A stretch of DNA of 7,857 bases, taken from positions 1-7,857 of the forward strand of contig CAHJXG010000005.1 in NCBI GenBank assembly GCA_903644035.1. The letters are read 5' to 3'. The notes under the pieces are model-generated. The model saw nothing but the letters and a program-made list of their open reading frames with translations. It searched no databases and had not been told where the DNA came from. The translations under genes were made by a program, and so were the position numbers. The DNA comes from Rhodospirillales bacterium. Lineage in GTDB: Bacteria; Pseudomonadota; Alphaproteobacteria; Acetobacterales; Acetobacteraceae. Positions 1 to 5,892 of this stretch are shown here, piece by piece (positions within the stretch are counted from its first letter, which is position 1; each line of letters begins with the position of its first letter).

Positions 1-2
1 GG

Positions 3-113
3 CCCCCGACCGATGCGACCGGGAGCACCGCGCCGACCGGCACGCCGGTGGCGCCGTCGCGCCTTTCCGGCCCGAACGCCGCGCCGGCTCCTGCCTCGAC
101 GAACCGGCCGTGA
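3..113 (+). CDS. C-terminal tail of an unidentified upstream gene (partial)
   Basis: An open frame enters from the left edge and stops at TGA 111-113, giving about 36 residues. Almost all are Pro, Ala, Thr, Ser or Gly, as in the disordered C-terminal tail of an exported or envelope protein. The stop overlaps the GTG start of the next gene (GTGA, 110-113), a common arrangement for translationally coupled genes and the best argument that this frame is real. No domain is visible, so no function can be given. In DNA this GC-rich, an open frame of this length can also occur by chance. Confidence 0.4.
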   Translation, partial: PPTDATGSTAPTGTPVAPSRLSGPNAAPAPASTNRP

Positions 114-646
114 GGCGGGCGTCTCCGCTTCTTTGCCTGACCGCCGTGGTGGCGACGGGCGTCGCCGCCGGGCCCGTGCGGGCGGAGGATGCCGCCTGCG
201 CCGACCTCATGGCCGCGGCGCGGTCCATCGGGACGGCGCCGCAGTACCGTTCTCTCCTGGTCGCCACCTCGCCCACGCGCAGGCGGCCCTTCGAGCGCGA
301 GCAGATCGTCGTCGGCGACCTGATCTACGCGACCTCGCCCGGCGCCGGACGCTGGATGAAGCTGCCGATGACGGCGTCCGACCGCGAGGCGCTGGCGGCC
401 GGCCTGGTCCGCTATCCGCCACACCATTGCGAGGCGGCGGACCCGGAGGCGGCAGGGGCGCCCATGCGCGTGTTCAGCTATCGGCAGGACGTGTCGGGGC
501 CGGGCAGCGCCACCAGCCAGCTTTGGGTGGGCCGGCAGGACGGGCGGCCGCGGCGCCTGGAAAGCCAGGAGGGCACGATGCGGGTGGTGGTCACCTTGGA
601 ATACGAGGGCGTGACCCCGCCCAACCTGCGTGAGCCGCCGCCTTAG
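110..646 (+). CDS. Predicted exported protein of unknown function, 178 aa
   Basis: GTG start. The N-terminus is a Sec-type signal peptide: two Arg at residues 2-3, a hydrophobic stretch at about 5-20, and a probable cut after Val-Arg-Ala (about residue 25). The mature part is about 153 residues with two cysteines (C30, C107) that could form a disulfide. It alternates charged and hydrophobic residues as in a beta-rich periplasmic domain. The second half (Gln-Leu-Trp-Val near 137, then Arg-Arg-Leu-Glu near 148 and a valine-rich strand near 158-163) loosely recalls LolA/LppX-type folds, where a Trp strand is followed by a 'Pro-x-Arg' turn. That resemblance is only an impression. There is no lipobox, so it is probably soluble. 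GTG is preferred because the next in-frame ATG (209) would delete the signal peptide. No clear Shine-Dalgarno is visible, in line with coupling to the preceding gene. I do not recognise the family. Confidence 0.75.
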   Translation: MRRASPLLCLTAVVATGVAAGPVRAEDAACADLMAAARSIGTAPQYRSLLVATSPTRRRPFEREQIVVGDLIYATSPGAGRWMKLPMTASDREALAAGLVRYPPHHCEAADPEAAGAPMRVFSYRQDVSGPGSATSQLWVGRQDGRPRRLESQEGTMRVVVTLEYEGVTPPNLREPPP

Positions 647-698
647 GCTGCCCTCCGTCGCACCGGCGATCAAAATCCGGGTGACATTGGTGTGAGGC

Positions 699-714
699 TG
701 GCACTACGCTGGCG
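699..714 (+). promoter_or_regulatory. Possible sigma-54 (-24/-12) promoter
   Basis: TGGCAC at 699-704 matches the -24 box. With exactly 10 bases between the key dinucleotides, GG (700-701) is followed by GC (712-713) inside TGGCG, a degenerate version of the -12 box TTGCW. Transcription would start near 725, leaving a leader of about 120 bases before the Fe-S subunit gene at 846. The -24 half is good and the -12 half imperfect. No activator site or sigma-54 activator gene is visible, so this is only a candidate. Confidence 0.3.
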
Positions 715-831
715 CGTTAGCCGAAGTTAGTTGCAGAGCGCGCCGCCGCGGTGCCGGCGTCAACGTTCAGGCGGCAAGAGCAGATACGGTTTCCGGGGTG
801 GGTCGTCGCACCGCCCGCAGTCGGGTTATTC

Positions 832-836
832 GGAGG
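832..836 (+). promoter_or_regulatory. Ribosome binding site that fixes the start of the Fe-S subunit
   Basis: GGAGG lies 9 bases before ATG 846. An in-frame ATG at 798 would add 16 residues of basic, non-conserved sequence and has no comparable site. The start at 846 places the Ile-Lys-Val-Lys-Val-Asn-Gly strand at the N-terminus, as is usual in this ferredoxin-like family. Confidence 0.75.
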
Positions 837-845
837 ATAGTCAGC

Positions 846-1298
846 ATGATCAAGGTCAAGGTCAACGGCGAGGAGCGGAGCTGGGACGGCGACCCGTCGC
901 TGCCGCTGCTATGGTTCCTGCGCGACGAGCTGGGCCTGGTCGGCACCAAGTTCGGCTGCGGCCAGGCGCTGTGCGGCGCGTGCACCGTGCATGTGGCGGG
1001 CACCGCGGCGCGGTCCTGCATCACCGCGGTGTCGGACGTGGACGGGCAGGAGGTCGTGACCATCGAGGGCCTGCACCCCCAGGGCGACCACCCCGTGCAG
1101 AAGGCGTGGCGCGAGCTGAACGTGCCGCAATGCGGCTTCTGCCAGGCCGGGCAGATCATGCAGGCGGCCTCGCTGCTGGCGGAGACCAAGAACCCCTCCG
1201 ACGACGAGATCCGCGGCGGCATGGCCGGCAACATCTGCCGCTGCGGCTGCTACCAGCGCATCGAGGCGGCGGTCCGTGTCGCCGCGACGGGGACCTGA
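846..1298 (+). CDS. [2Fe-2S] subunit of a xanthine-dehydrogenase-family molybdenum hydroxylase (IorA-like), 150 aa
   Basis: Small electron-transfer subunit that carries electrons from the molybdenum centre of its partner (1302-3626) to an external acceptor. An N-terminal plant-type ferredoxin domain holds C38, C43, C46 and C58 (C-x4-C-x2-C-x11-C). The C-terminal helical [2Fe-2S] domain holds C96-x2-C99 and C131-x-C133. Both cluster sets are complete. At 150 residues the length is typical for isoquinoline 1-oxidoreductase alpha subunits and related aldehyde dehydrogenase small subunits. An additional cysteine, C135, follows the second cluster motif, where Thr is common in relatives. No signal peptide is visible, although the partner has a Tat signal, so it is probably exported folded with the large subunit. 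The gap to the next gene is 3 bases, so the two are co-transcribed and probably coupled. No FAD subunit gene is present, as in IorAB-type enzymes. The substrate cannot be read from this subunit. Confidence 0.95.
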   Translation: MIKVKVNGEERSWDGDPSLPLLWFLRDELGLVGTKFGCGQALCGACTVHVAGTAARSCITAVSDVDGQEVVTIEGLHPQGDHPVQKAWRELNVPQCGFCQAGQIMQAASLLAETKNPSDDEIRGGMAGNICRCGCYQRIEAAVRVAATGT

Positions 1299-1301
1299 GC
1301 C

Positions 1302-3626
1302 ATGACCTATTTCCAGGACTTGAGCCGGCAGGCGCCGGAGGGGCCGTCCTTCGGCCCGGTGGAGAACGTGAGCCGCCGCGGGCTGCTGAAGGGCGTGACG
1401 GCGGCGGGCGGCCTTGTGCTTGCGGCGTCGGTGCTGCCGCGCCGGGCGATGGCGGCCTACGTCACGGGCGCCGGCGACATGCCGCATGGCGTGGTCACCG
1501 ACCCGCGCGTCTTCGTGTCCATCGCGCCGGACGGGATCGTGACCATCGTCGCGCACCGCTCCGAGATGGGCACCGGCGTGCGGACGGGCCTGCCGATGAT
1601 CGTGGCGGACGAGATGGGCGCCGACTGGGCGCGGGTCCGCATCGTGCAGGCGCCGGGCGACGAGGCCAAGTATGGCAACCAGGACACCGACGGCTCCCGC
1701 AGCACCCGGCACTACCTGATCCCGATGCGCGAGGTCGGCGCGTCCGCGCGCACCATGCTGGAGACGGCCGCGGCGCAGCGCTGGAAGGTGCCGGTGTCCG
1801 AGGTGCGGGCCGGCGTGCACGAGGTGGTGCATGACGGCTCCGGGCGCCGCCTGGGCTTCGGGGAGCTTGCGGCCGATGCGGCGGTGCTGAAGGTGCCGGC
1901 GGCCGAGACCTTGCGGCTTAAGGACCCCAAGGACTTCCGCTACATCGGCAAGGGCACGGTCAGCATCACCGACCTGCACGACATCACCACGGGCCGCGCC
2001 GGCTATGGCGCCGACGTGCGGCTGCCGGGCATGAAGTATGTGGTCATCGCCCGCCCGCCGGTGGTCGGCGGCAAGCTGGTGTCGTTCGACGACGCGGAGG
2101 CGAAGCAGGTGCCCGGCGTCGAGCGGGTCATGGAGGTGCGCGGCTGGCCCTGGCCGTCCAAGTTCCAGCCGCTCGGGGGCGTCGCCGTCATCGCGCGCAA
2201 CACGGGCGCCGCCATCAAGGGGCGCAACGCGCTGAAGGTCGTGTGGGACGACGGCGCCAACGCGAAGTACGACAGCGTCGCCTACCGCAAGGAGCTTGAG
2301 GCCGCGGTGCGCGCCCCGGGCCTCGTGGTCCGCAACGACGGCGACGCGGAGGCGGCGCTGAAGGGCGCCAGCACGGTGGTGGTGGGCGAGTATTACCTGC
2401 CGCACATCGCCCATGCCAGCATGGAGCCGCCGGTGGCGACCGCGCTCTGGACGGACGGCAAGATCGAGGTCTGGGCGCCGGTGCAGAGCCCCGGCGGCAC
2501 GCGGGAGGACCTGGCCAAGACGCTGGAGATCTCCGCCGACAACGTGACGGTGAGCCCGACGCTGCTCGGCGGCGGCTTCGGCCGGAAGTCCAAGTGCGAC
2601 TTCGCGTTGGAGGCGGCCCTGCTGGCGCGCGAGCTGAAGGCGCCGGTGCGGGTGCAGTGGACGCGGGAGGACGACCTGCACCACGACTTCCTGCACACGG
2701 TTTCGGCCGAGCGGATCGAGGCCGGGCTGGACAAGTCGGGCAAGGTCGTGGCCTGGCGCCACCGCAGCGCCGCGCCGAGCATCGGCTCCACCTTCGCGGC
2801 CGGGGCCACGCACCAGATCCCGATCGAGCTGGGCATGGGGCTGATCGACCTGCCGTTCGCCATCGCCAACGTGCGCTGCGAGAACCCGGAGGCGGCGGCG
2901 CACACCCGCATCGGCTGGTTCCGCTCGGTGTCCAACATCCCGCGCGCCTTTGCCGTGCAGTCCATGGTGGCGGAGATCGCGCACGCCACCGGGCGCGACC
3001 CGAAGGAGGTGCTGCTGGAGCTGATCGGACCCGCCCGCATCGTGCCGTTCAGCGCCTCGGTGGAGAAGCCGTGGAACTACGGGGAGCCGGTGGACAGCTA
3101 CCCCATCGACACCGGCCGGCTGCGCGGGGTCGTGGAGCTGGCGGCGGAGAAGGCGGGGTGGGGGCGCAAGCTTCCGGAGGGCCACGGCCTCGGCATCGCG
3201 GTGCACCGCAGCTTCGTCAGCTACATCGCGACCGTGGTCGAGGTGGCCGTTGACAAGAAGGGCGTCGTGACCATCCCGCGGGTCGACACCGCCGTCGATT
3301 GCGGCACGTTCGTGAACCCGGAGCGCATCTACTCGCAGATGGAGGGCGCCGCGATCATGGGGCTGAGCATCGCGAAGCTGGGCGAGGTCAGCTTCAAGGA
3401 CGGCCGGGTGCGGCAGAGCAACTACGACGACTACCCCGTCGTGCGGATCGACGAGGCGCCGCGCGTCACCAACACCTACATCGTGCCGGCCGCCGCGGGC
3501 ACGCCGCCGAGCGGGGTGGGGGAGCCGGGCGTGCCGCCGTTCGCGCCCGCGCTGTGCAACGCGATCTTCGCCGCGACCGGCAAGCGCATCCGCAACCTGC
3601 CGATCCGCGACCAGCTCGCGGTTTAA
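1302..3626 (+). CDS. Tat-exported molybdopterin-binding subunit of a xanthine-dehydrogenase-family hydroxylase (IorB-like), 774 aa
   Basis: Catalytic subunit that would hydroxylate an aldehyde or N-heterocycle using water at a molybdenum-pterin-cytosine-dinucleotide centre. Residues 24-30 (Ser-Arg-Arg-Gly-Leu-Leu-Lys) followed by a hydrophobic stretch to about 46 and Ala-Met-Ala near 49-51 form a twin-arginine signal, so the enzyme acts in the periplasm. Cofactor-binding features: Glu-Met-Gly-Thr-Gly at 88-92, Asp-Gly-Ser-Arg-Ser at 130-134, the glycine loop Gly-Gly-Gly-Phe-Gly-Arg at 423-428, and Gly-Val-Gly-Glu-Pro-Gly with the expected catalytic Glu at 741. Length and motif order fit isoquinoline 1-oxidoreductase beta subunits. 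The same architecture is used by acetic-acid-bacterial periplasmic aldehyde dehydrogenases, so either substrate class is possible. Electrons leave through the [2Fe-2S] subunit encoded just upstream, probably to a cytochrome c. No cofactor-insertion chaperone (XdhC/CoxF type) is encoded in the window. The frame is intact. Confidence 0.95.
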   Translation: MTYFQDLSRQAPEGPSFGPVENVSRRGLLKGVTAAGGLVLAASVLPRRAMAAYVTGAGDMPHGVVTDPRVFVSIAPDGIVTIVAHRSEMGTGVRTGLPMIVADEMGADWARVRIVQAPGDEAKYGNQDTDGSRSTRHYLIPMREVGASARTMLETAAAQRWKVPVSEVRAGVHEVVHDGSGRRLGFGELAADAAVLKVPAAETLRLKDPKDFRYIGKGTVSITDLHDITTGRAGYGADVRLPGMKYVVIARPPVVGGKLVSFDDAEAKQVPGVERVMEVRGWPWPSKFQPLGGVAVIARNTGAAIKGRNALKVVWDDGANAKYDSVAYRKELEAAVRAPGLVVRNDGDAEAALKGASTVVVGEYYLPHIAHASMEPPVATALWTDGKIEVWAPVQSPGGTREDLAKTLEISADNVTVSPTLLGGGFGRKSKCDFALEAALLARELKAPVRVQWTREDDLHHDFLHTVSAERIEAGLDKSGKVVAWRHRSAAPSIGSTFAAGATHQIPIELGMGLIDLPFAIANVRCENPEAAAHTRIGWFRSVSNIPRAFAVQSMVAEIAHATGRDPKEVLLELIGPARIVPFSASVEKPWNYGEPVDSYPIDTGRLRGVVELAAEKAGWGRKLPEGHGLGIAVHRSFVSYIATVVEVAVDKKGVVTIPRVDTAVDCGTFVNPERIYSQMEGAAIMGLSIAKLGEVSFKDGRVRQSNYDDYPVVRIDEAPRVTNTYIVPAAAGTPPSGVGEPGVPPFAPALCNAIFAATGKRIRNLPIRDQLAV

Positions 3627-3630
3627 AGAG

Positions 3631-3660
3631 GACGGGGGCCGCCAGGCGCGGCTCCCCGTC
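3631..3660 (+). other. Intergenic hairpin after the molybdenum hydroxylase genes
   Basis: An inverted repeat starts 4 bases after the stop of the large subunit: left arm 3631-3642, 5-base loop 3643-3647, right arm 3648-3660. It has 12 pairs with one bulged T (3653). The stem is GC-rich but is followed by GCATCC, not a T-run, so it is not a classical intrinsic terminator. It could act as a partial terminator or protect the 3' end of the upstream message, lowering expression of the downstream small gene. Confidence 0.5.
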
Positions 3661-3680
3661 GCATCCGGAGTTCCCAAGCC

Positions 3681-3932
3681 ATGAGATCAACGCTTGCCTC
3701 CCTCGCCCTTCTTGCCGCCGCGGCGATGCCGGCGGCGGCGCAAACGAGCGCGCCGACCGGACCCGGCGCAGCCGCACAGGCCCGGCCGTCACGGGGACCG
3801 GAGCAGACCTCGGTCCCCAACGCGGCCCCGGCGGCGACGACGAGCCGGACCACCGCGGCGAAGAACCAGGATCCGACGATCAAGCAGATGAATGAGGCCG
3901 AACGTCTTAAAATCGAGAAATTCGGCAAGTAA
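3681..3932 (+). CDS. Small exported protein of unknown function, 83 aa
   Basis: ATG preceded by GGAG at 3667-3670. Residues 1-21 form a clear Sec signal peptide ending in Ala-Ala-Ala-Gln. The mature protein is only about 62 residues: a low-complexity Ala/Pro/Thr/Ser linker (about 22-60), then a charged, probably helical tail at 61-83 (Lys-Asn-Gln-Asp-Pro, then Met-Asn-Glu-Ala-Glu-Arg and a final Phe-Gly-Lys). It has no cysteines, haem motif, EF-hand or membrane segment after the signal. It lies between the molybdenum hydroxylase and the quinoprotein dehydrogenase on the same strand. Its position and export suggest an accessory role in the same periplasmic system, but nothing in the sequence defines a function. 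The last codons and following DNA are less GC-rich than the surroundings. The signal peptide and ribosome binding site argue that it is a real gene. Confidence 0.75.
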   Translation: MRSTLASLALLAAAAMPAAAQTSAPTGPGAAAQARPSRGPEQTSVPNAAPAATTSRTTAAKNQDPTIKQMNEAERLKIEKFGK

Positions 3933-4064
3933 GGTGTTTCGGCTTCCAAGAGCGTGCCTGTCCAGTCATCACATGGATTCCAAATTTCCTGAATGGACAA
4001 GGCTGACAATAAGCACCTAAGCTCAACGCAGCTTGAAGAGCCAAGAATAGAAGGAGGGATCAGC
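3933..4064 (+). promoter_or_regulatory. Less GC-rich leader upstream of the PQQ dehydrogenase
   Basis: This 132-base gap is visibly richer in A and T than the coding DNA around it, as expected of a promoter region. I could not identify a convincing -35/-10 pair. The closest -10-like hexamer is GACAAT at 4005-4010, without a good -35 partner. A short inverted repeat, AAGCT-N6-AGCTT (4019-4034), is present and could be an operator half-site pair or chance. Regulation specific to the dehydrogenase, separate from the upstream genes, is plausible. Confidence 0.3.
4051..4057 (+). promoter_or_regulatory. Strong ribosome binding site that selects the GTG start at 4065
   Basis: AAGGAGG is a near-perfect Shine-Dalgarno, ending 7 bases before GTG 4065 and 19 bases before ATG 4077. 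The spacing favours the GTG. The long open frame starts at ATG 3993, but this site lies inside that extension, and no ribosome binding site precedes 3993. Confidence 0.8.
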
Positions 4065-5825
4065 GTGTCTGCATTCATGCCATCTTTGCGTAAGGTCATG
4101 CTCGGCTGCACCGTGCTGGCGGGGCTGTCGGCTTCGCCCGTGCTGGCGGCCGACGTGACGCCCGAGCGGCTGCTGAATGCGAGCCAGGAGCCTGCCAACT
4201 GGCTCACCCATCACGGCTCCTACTCGGCGCAACGCTTCTCCACCCTGTCGCAGATCAACCGGGACACGGTGAAGGGCCTCAAGGTCGCCTTCACCATGGC
4301 GCTCGGCGGCATCGAGCCGGGCGGCATCTGGTCGCATGGCGGGCTGGAGGGCACGCCGATCGCGATGGACGGCTTCCTCTACGTCACCGACGGCTGGGGG
4401 TCTGTCTACAAGATCGACGTGGCGCACGGCGCGCTGGCCTGGAAGATGGACCCGAAGACCGACCGCGACTGGGCCGGCGCCGTGGCGTGCTGCGGTGTCA
4501 ACAACCGCGGCGTGGCGCTCTGGGGCAACATGGTGGTGTCTCATACACTCGACGGCCGGCTGATCGCCACCAACCGGGACACCGGGGAGATCGCCTGGCA
4601 GCGCGCGGTGGCCGATCCCGACAAGGGCGAGACCGTCACCGGCGCGCCGCTCGTTGTGAAGAACCTCGCGATCACCGGCGTGGGCGGCGGCGAGTACGGC
4701 ATCCGCGGCTGGCTGGCGGCGACCGATCTCACGACGCAGAAGGAGGTCTGGCGCACCTACACCATCCCGACAAAGGGTGAGCCGGGCAGCGAGAGCTGGA
4801 GCGGCAACGCGGGCGCCGCGGCCAACGGCGGCGGCCCCACCTGGGTCACCGGCAGCTACGACCCCGCCACCAACATGCTGGTCTGGGGCACCGGCAACCC
4901 GGGGCCGGACTGGGACAGCGCGCACCGGCCCGGCGACAACCTCTACACGGACTCGGCGCTCGGCCTCGACCTCGAGACCGGCAAGATCAAGTGGCACTTC
5001 CAGCACACGCCGAACGACCCCTACGACTACGACAGCACGTCCGAGAACGTGCTGGTCGACGCGCAGGTGAACGGGCGGCCCACGCGCCTCGCTCTGCACG
5101 CCAACCGCAACGGCTTCGGCTACGCCGTGGATCGCACCAGCGGCGAGTTCATCTGGGGCACGCCGTTCGTCAAGAAGGTGACCTGGACCGCCGGGCTGAA
5201 CGCGGAGACCGGCAAGCCCGCCGAGTATGACCCGGCGCTTCCGGTGCAGAAGTACAACGCCGCCGTCACCCCGTCGCGCACCAACCGCGTGTCCGACATC
5301 TGCCCCGGCAACATGGGCGGCAAGAACTGGCAGCCGACCGCCTACAACCCGGGGCTGCAGCGCTGGTATATCCCGGTGATCGAGAGCTGCAACCGCATCA
5401 CGGTCGAGGAGACGAAGCCCGGCTCTTGGAAGGCGCGCGAGTTCTTCACCGGCGGCGGCCCCAGCCAGCATGAGCGCATCACCGGCAGCATCACCGCCGT
5501 CGACGTGACCACCGGCAAGGTGACGGGCAAGGCGGAGACGCAGTTCCCGCAGCTCGGCGGGCTGCTCGCGACGCCCGACCTGGTGTTCGCCAGCCAGCCC
5601 TCCGGCGAGGTGACGGCCTATGACGCGAAGTCGCTGGACAAGCTGTGGGAGTTCAAGACCGGGGGCGGCGTGAGCGCCCCGCCGATGACCTTCTCGGTGG
5701 ACGGCAAGCAGTATGTCGCGATCCTGGTCGGCCTCGGCGGCGCCTGGGACAAGTGGTTCATCGAGTCCACGCCGGAGCTGAAGAAGGTCCAGACGGGATC
5801 GACGCTCTACGTTTTCGCGCTTTGA
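4065..5825 (+). CDS. Periplasmic PQQ-dependent alcohol dehydrogenase (methanol/ethanol family), predicted lanthanide type, 586 aa
   Basis: Quinoprotein that oxidises a primary alcohol to an aldehyde in the periplasm and passes electrons to cytochrome c. From GTG 4065 the protein has a Sec signal peptide (about 1-29, ending Val-Leu-Ala-Ala) and an eight-bladed propeller with repeated Trp motifs. Family landmarks are all present: the vicinal disulfide pair C142-C143, metal ligand E210 in Gly-Glu-Tyr-Gly-Ile-Arg-Gly, N278 in Gly-Thr-Gly-Asn-Pro, catalytic D321 in Pro-Tyr-Asp-Tyr-Asp, and R348 in Asn-Arg-Asn-Gly. The residue two after the catalytic Asp is also Asp (D323). In this family that extra ligand marks lanthanide-using enzymes (XoxF, PedH), while calcium enzymes have Ala, Ser or Thr there. 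There is no C-terminal CxxCH haem domain, so it is a simple quinoprotein; the cytochrome gene just downstream supplies the acceptor. PQQ synthesis genes are not in the window. The preferred alcohol cannot be read from the sequence. Confidence 0.95.
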   Translation: MSAFMPSLRKVMLGCTVLAGLSASPVLAADVTPERLLNASQEPANWLTHHGSYSAQRFSTLSQINRDTVKGLKVAFTMALGGIEPGGIWSHGGLEGTPIAMDGFLYVTDGWGSVYKIDVAHGALAWKMDPKTDRDWAGAVACCGVNNRGVALWGNMVVSHTLDGRLIATNRDTGEIAWQRAVADPDKGETVTGAPLVVKNLAITGVGGGEYGIRGWLAATDLTTQKEVWRTYTIPTKGEPGSESWSGNAGAAANGGGPTWVTGSYDPATNMLVWGTGNPGPDWDSAHRPGDNLYTDSALGLDLETGKIKWHFQHTPNDPYDYDSTSENVLVDAQVNGRPTRLALHANRNGFGYAVDRTSGEFIWGTPFVKKVTWTAGLNAETGKPAEYDPALPVQKYNAAVTPSRTNRVSDICPGNMGGKNWQPTAYNPGLQRWYIPVIESCNRITVEETKPGSWKAREFFTGGGPSQHERITGSITAVDVTTGKVTGKAETQFPQLGGLLATPDLVFASQPSGEVTAYDAKSLDKLWEFKTGGGVSAPPMTFSVDGKQYVAILVGLGGAWDKWFIESTPELKKVQTGSTLYVFAL

Positions 5826-5830
5826 GATCA

Positions 5831-5869
5831 GCCATGCCGGCGGGCGTCGGGAACGCCCGCCGGCATGGC
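5831..5869 (+). other. Perfect 17-bp inverted repeat between dehydrogenase and cytochrome genes
   Basis: Left arm 5831-5847 (GCCATGCCGGCGGGCGT) pairs without mismatch to 5853-5869 across the 5-base loop CGGGA. It starts 5 bases after the dehydrogenase stop and ends 23 bases before the cytochrome ATG. No T-run follows (GACATGCTGG), so it is unlikely to be a complete intrinsic terminator. It more probably stabilises the abundant dehydrogenase message, or lets only part of transcription continue, giving fewer cytochrome transcripts than dehydrogenase transcripts. Confidence 0.75.
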
Positions 5870-5892
5870 GACATGCTGGACTTGGAGGCAGA

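Noticed and set aside
798..845. Upstream ATG start for the Fe-S subunit
   Set aside because: It adds 16 basic residues not expected in the family, and GGAGG at 832-836 is placed for ATG 846.
909..3677. 922-codon open frame on the minus strand opposite the molybdenum hydroxylase genes
   Set aside because: It is antisense to two genes with complete catalytic motifs. Its product is a biased Arg/His/Ala/Gly/Val-rich sequence without domains, as expected when GC-rich codons are read on the opposite strand.
3681..3932. Lanmodulin-like or other lanthanide-binding protein
   Set aside because: Attractive next to a predicted lanthanide enzyme, but there is no EF-hand loop and few acidic residues.
3681..3932. 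PQQ precursor peptide (PqqA)
   Set aside because: It lacks the Glu-x3-Tyr core of PqqA, is far longer and has a signal peptide.
3993..4064. N-terminal extension of the PQQ dehydrogenase from ATG 3993
   Set aside because: It has no ribosome binding site, puts polar sequence before the signal peptide, and contains the strong Shine-Dalgarno for the GTG at 4065.
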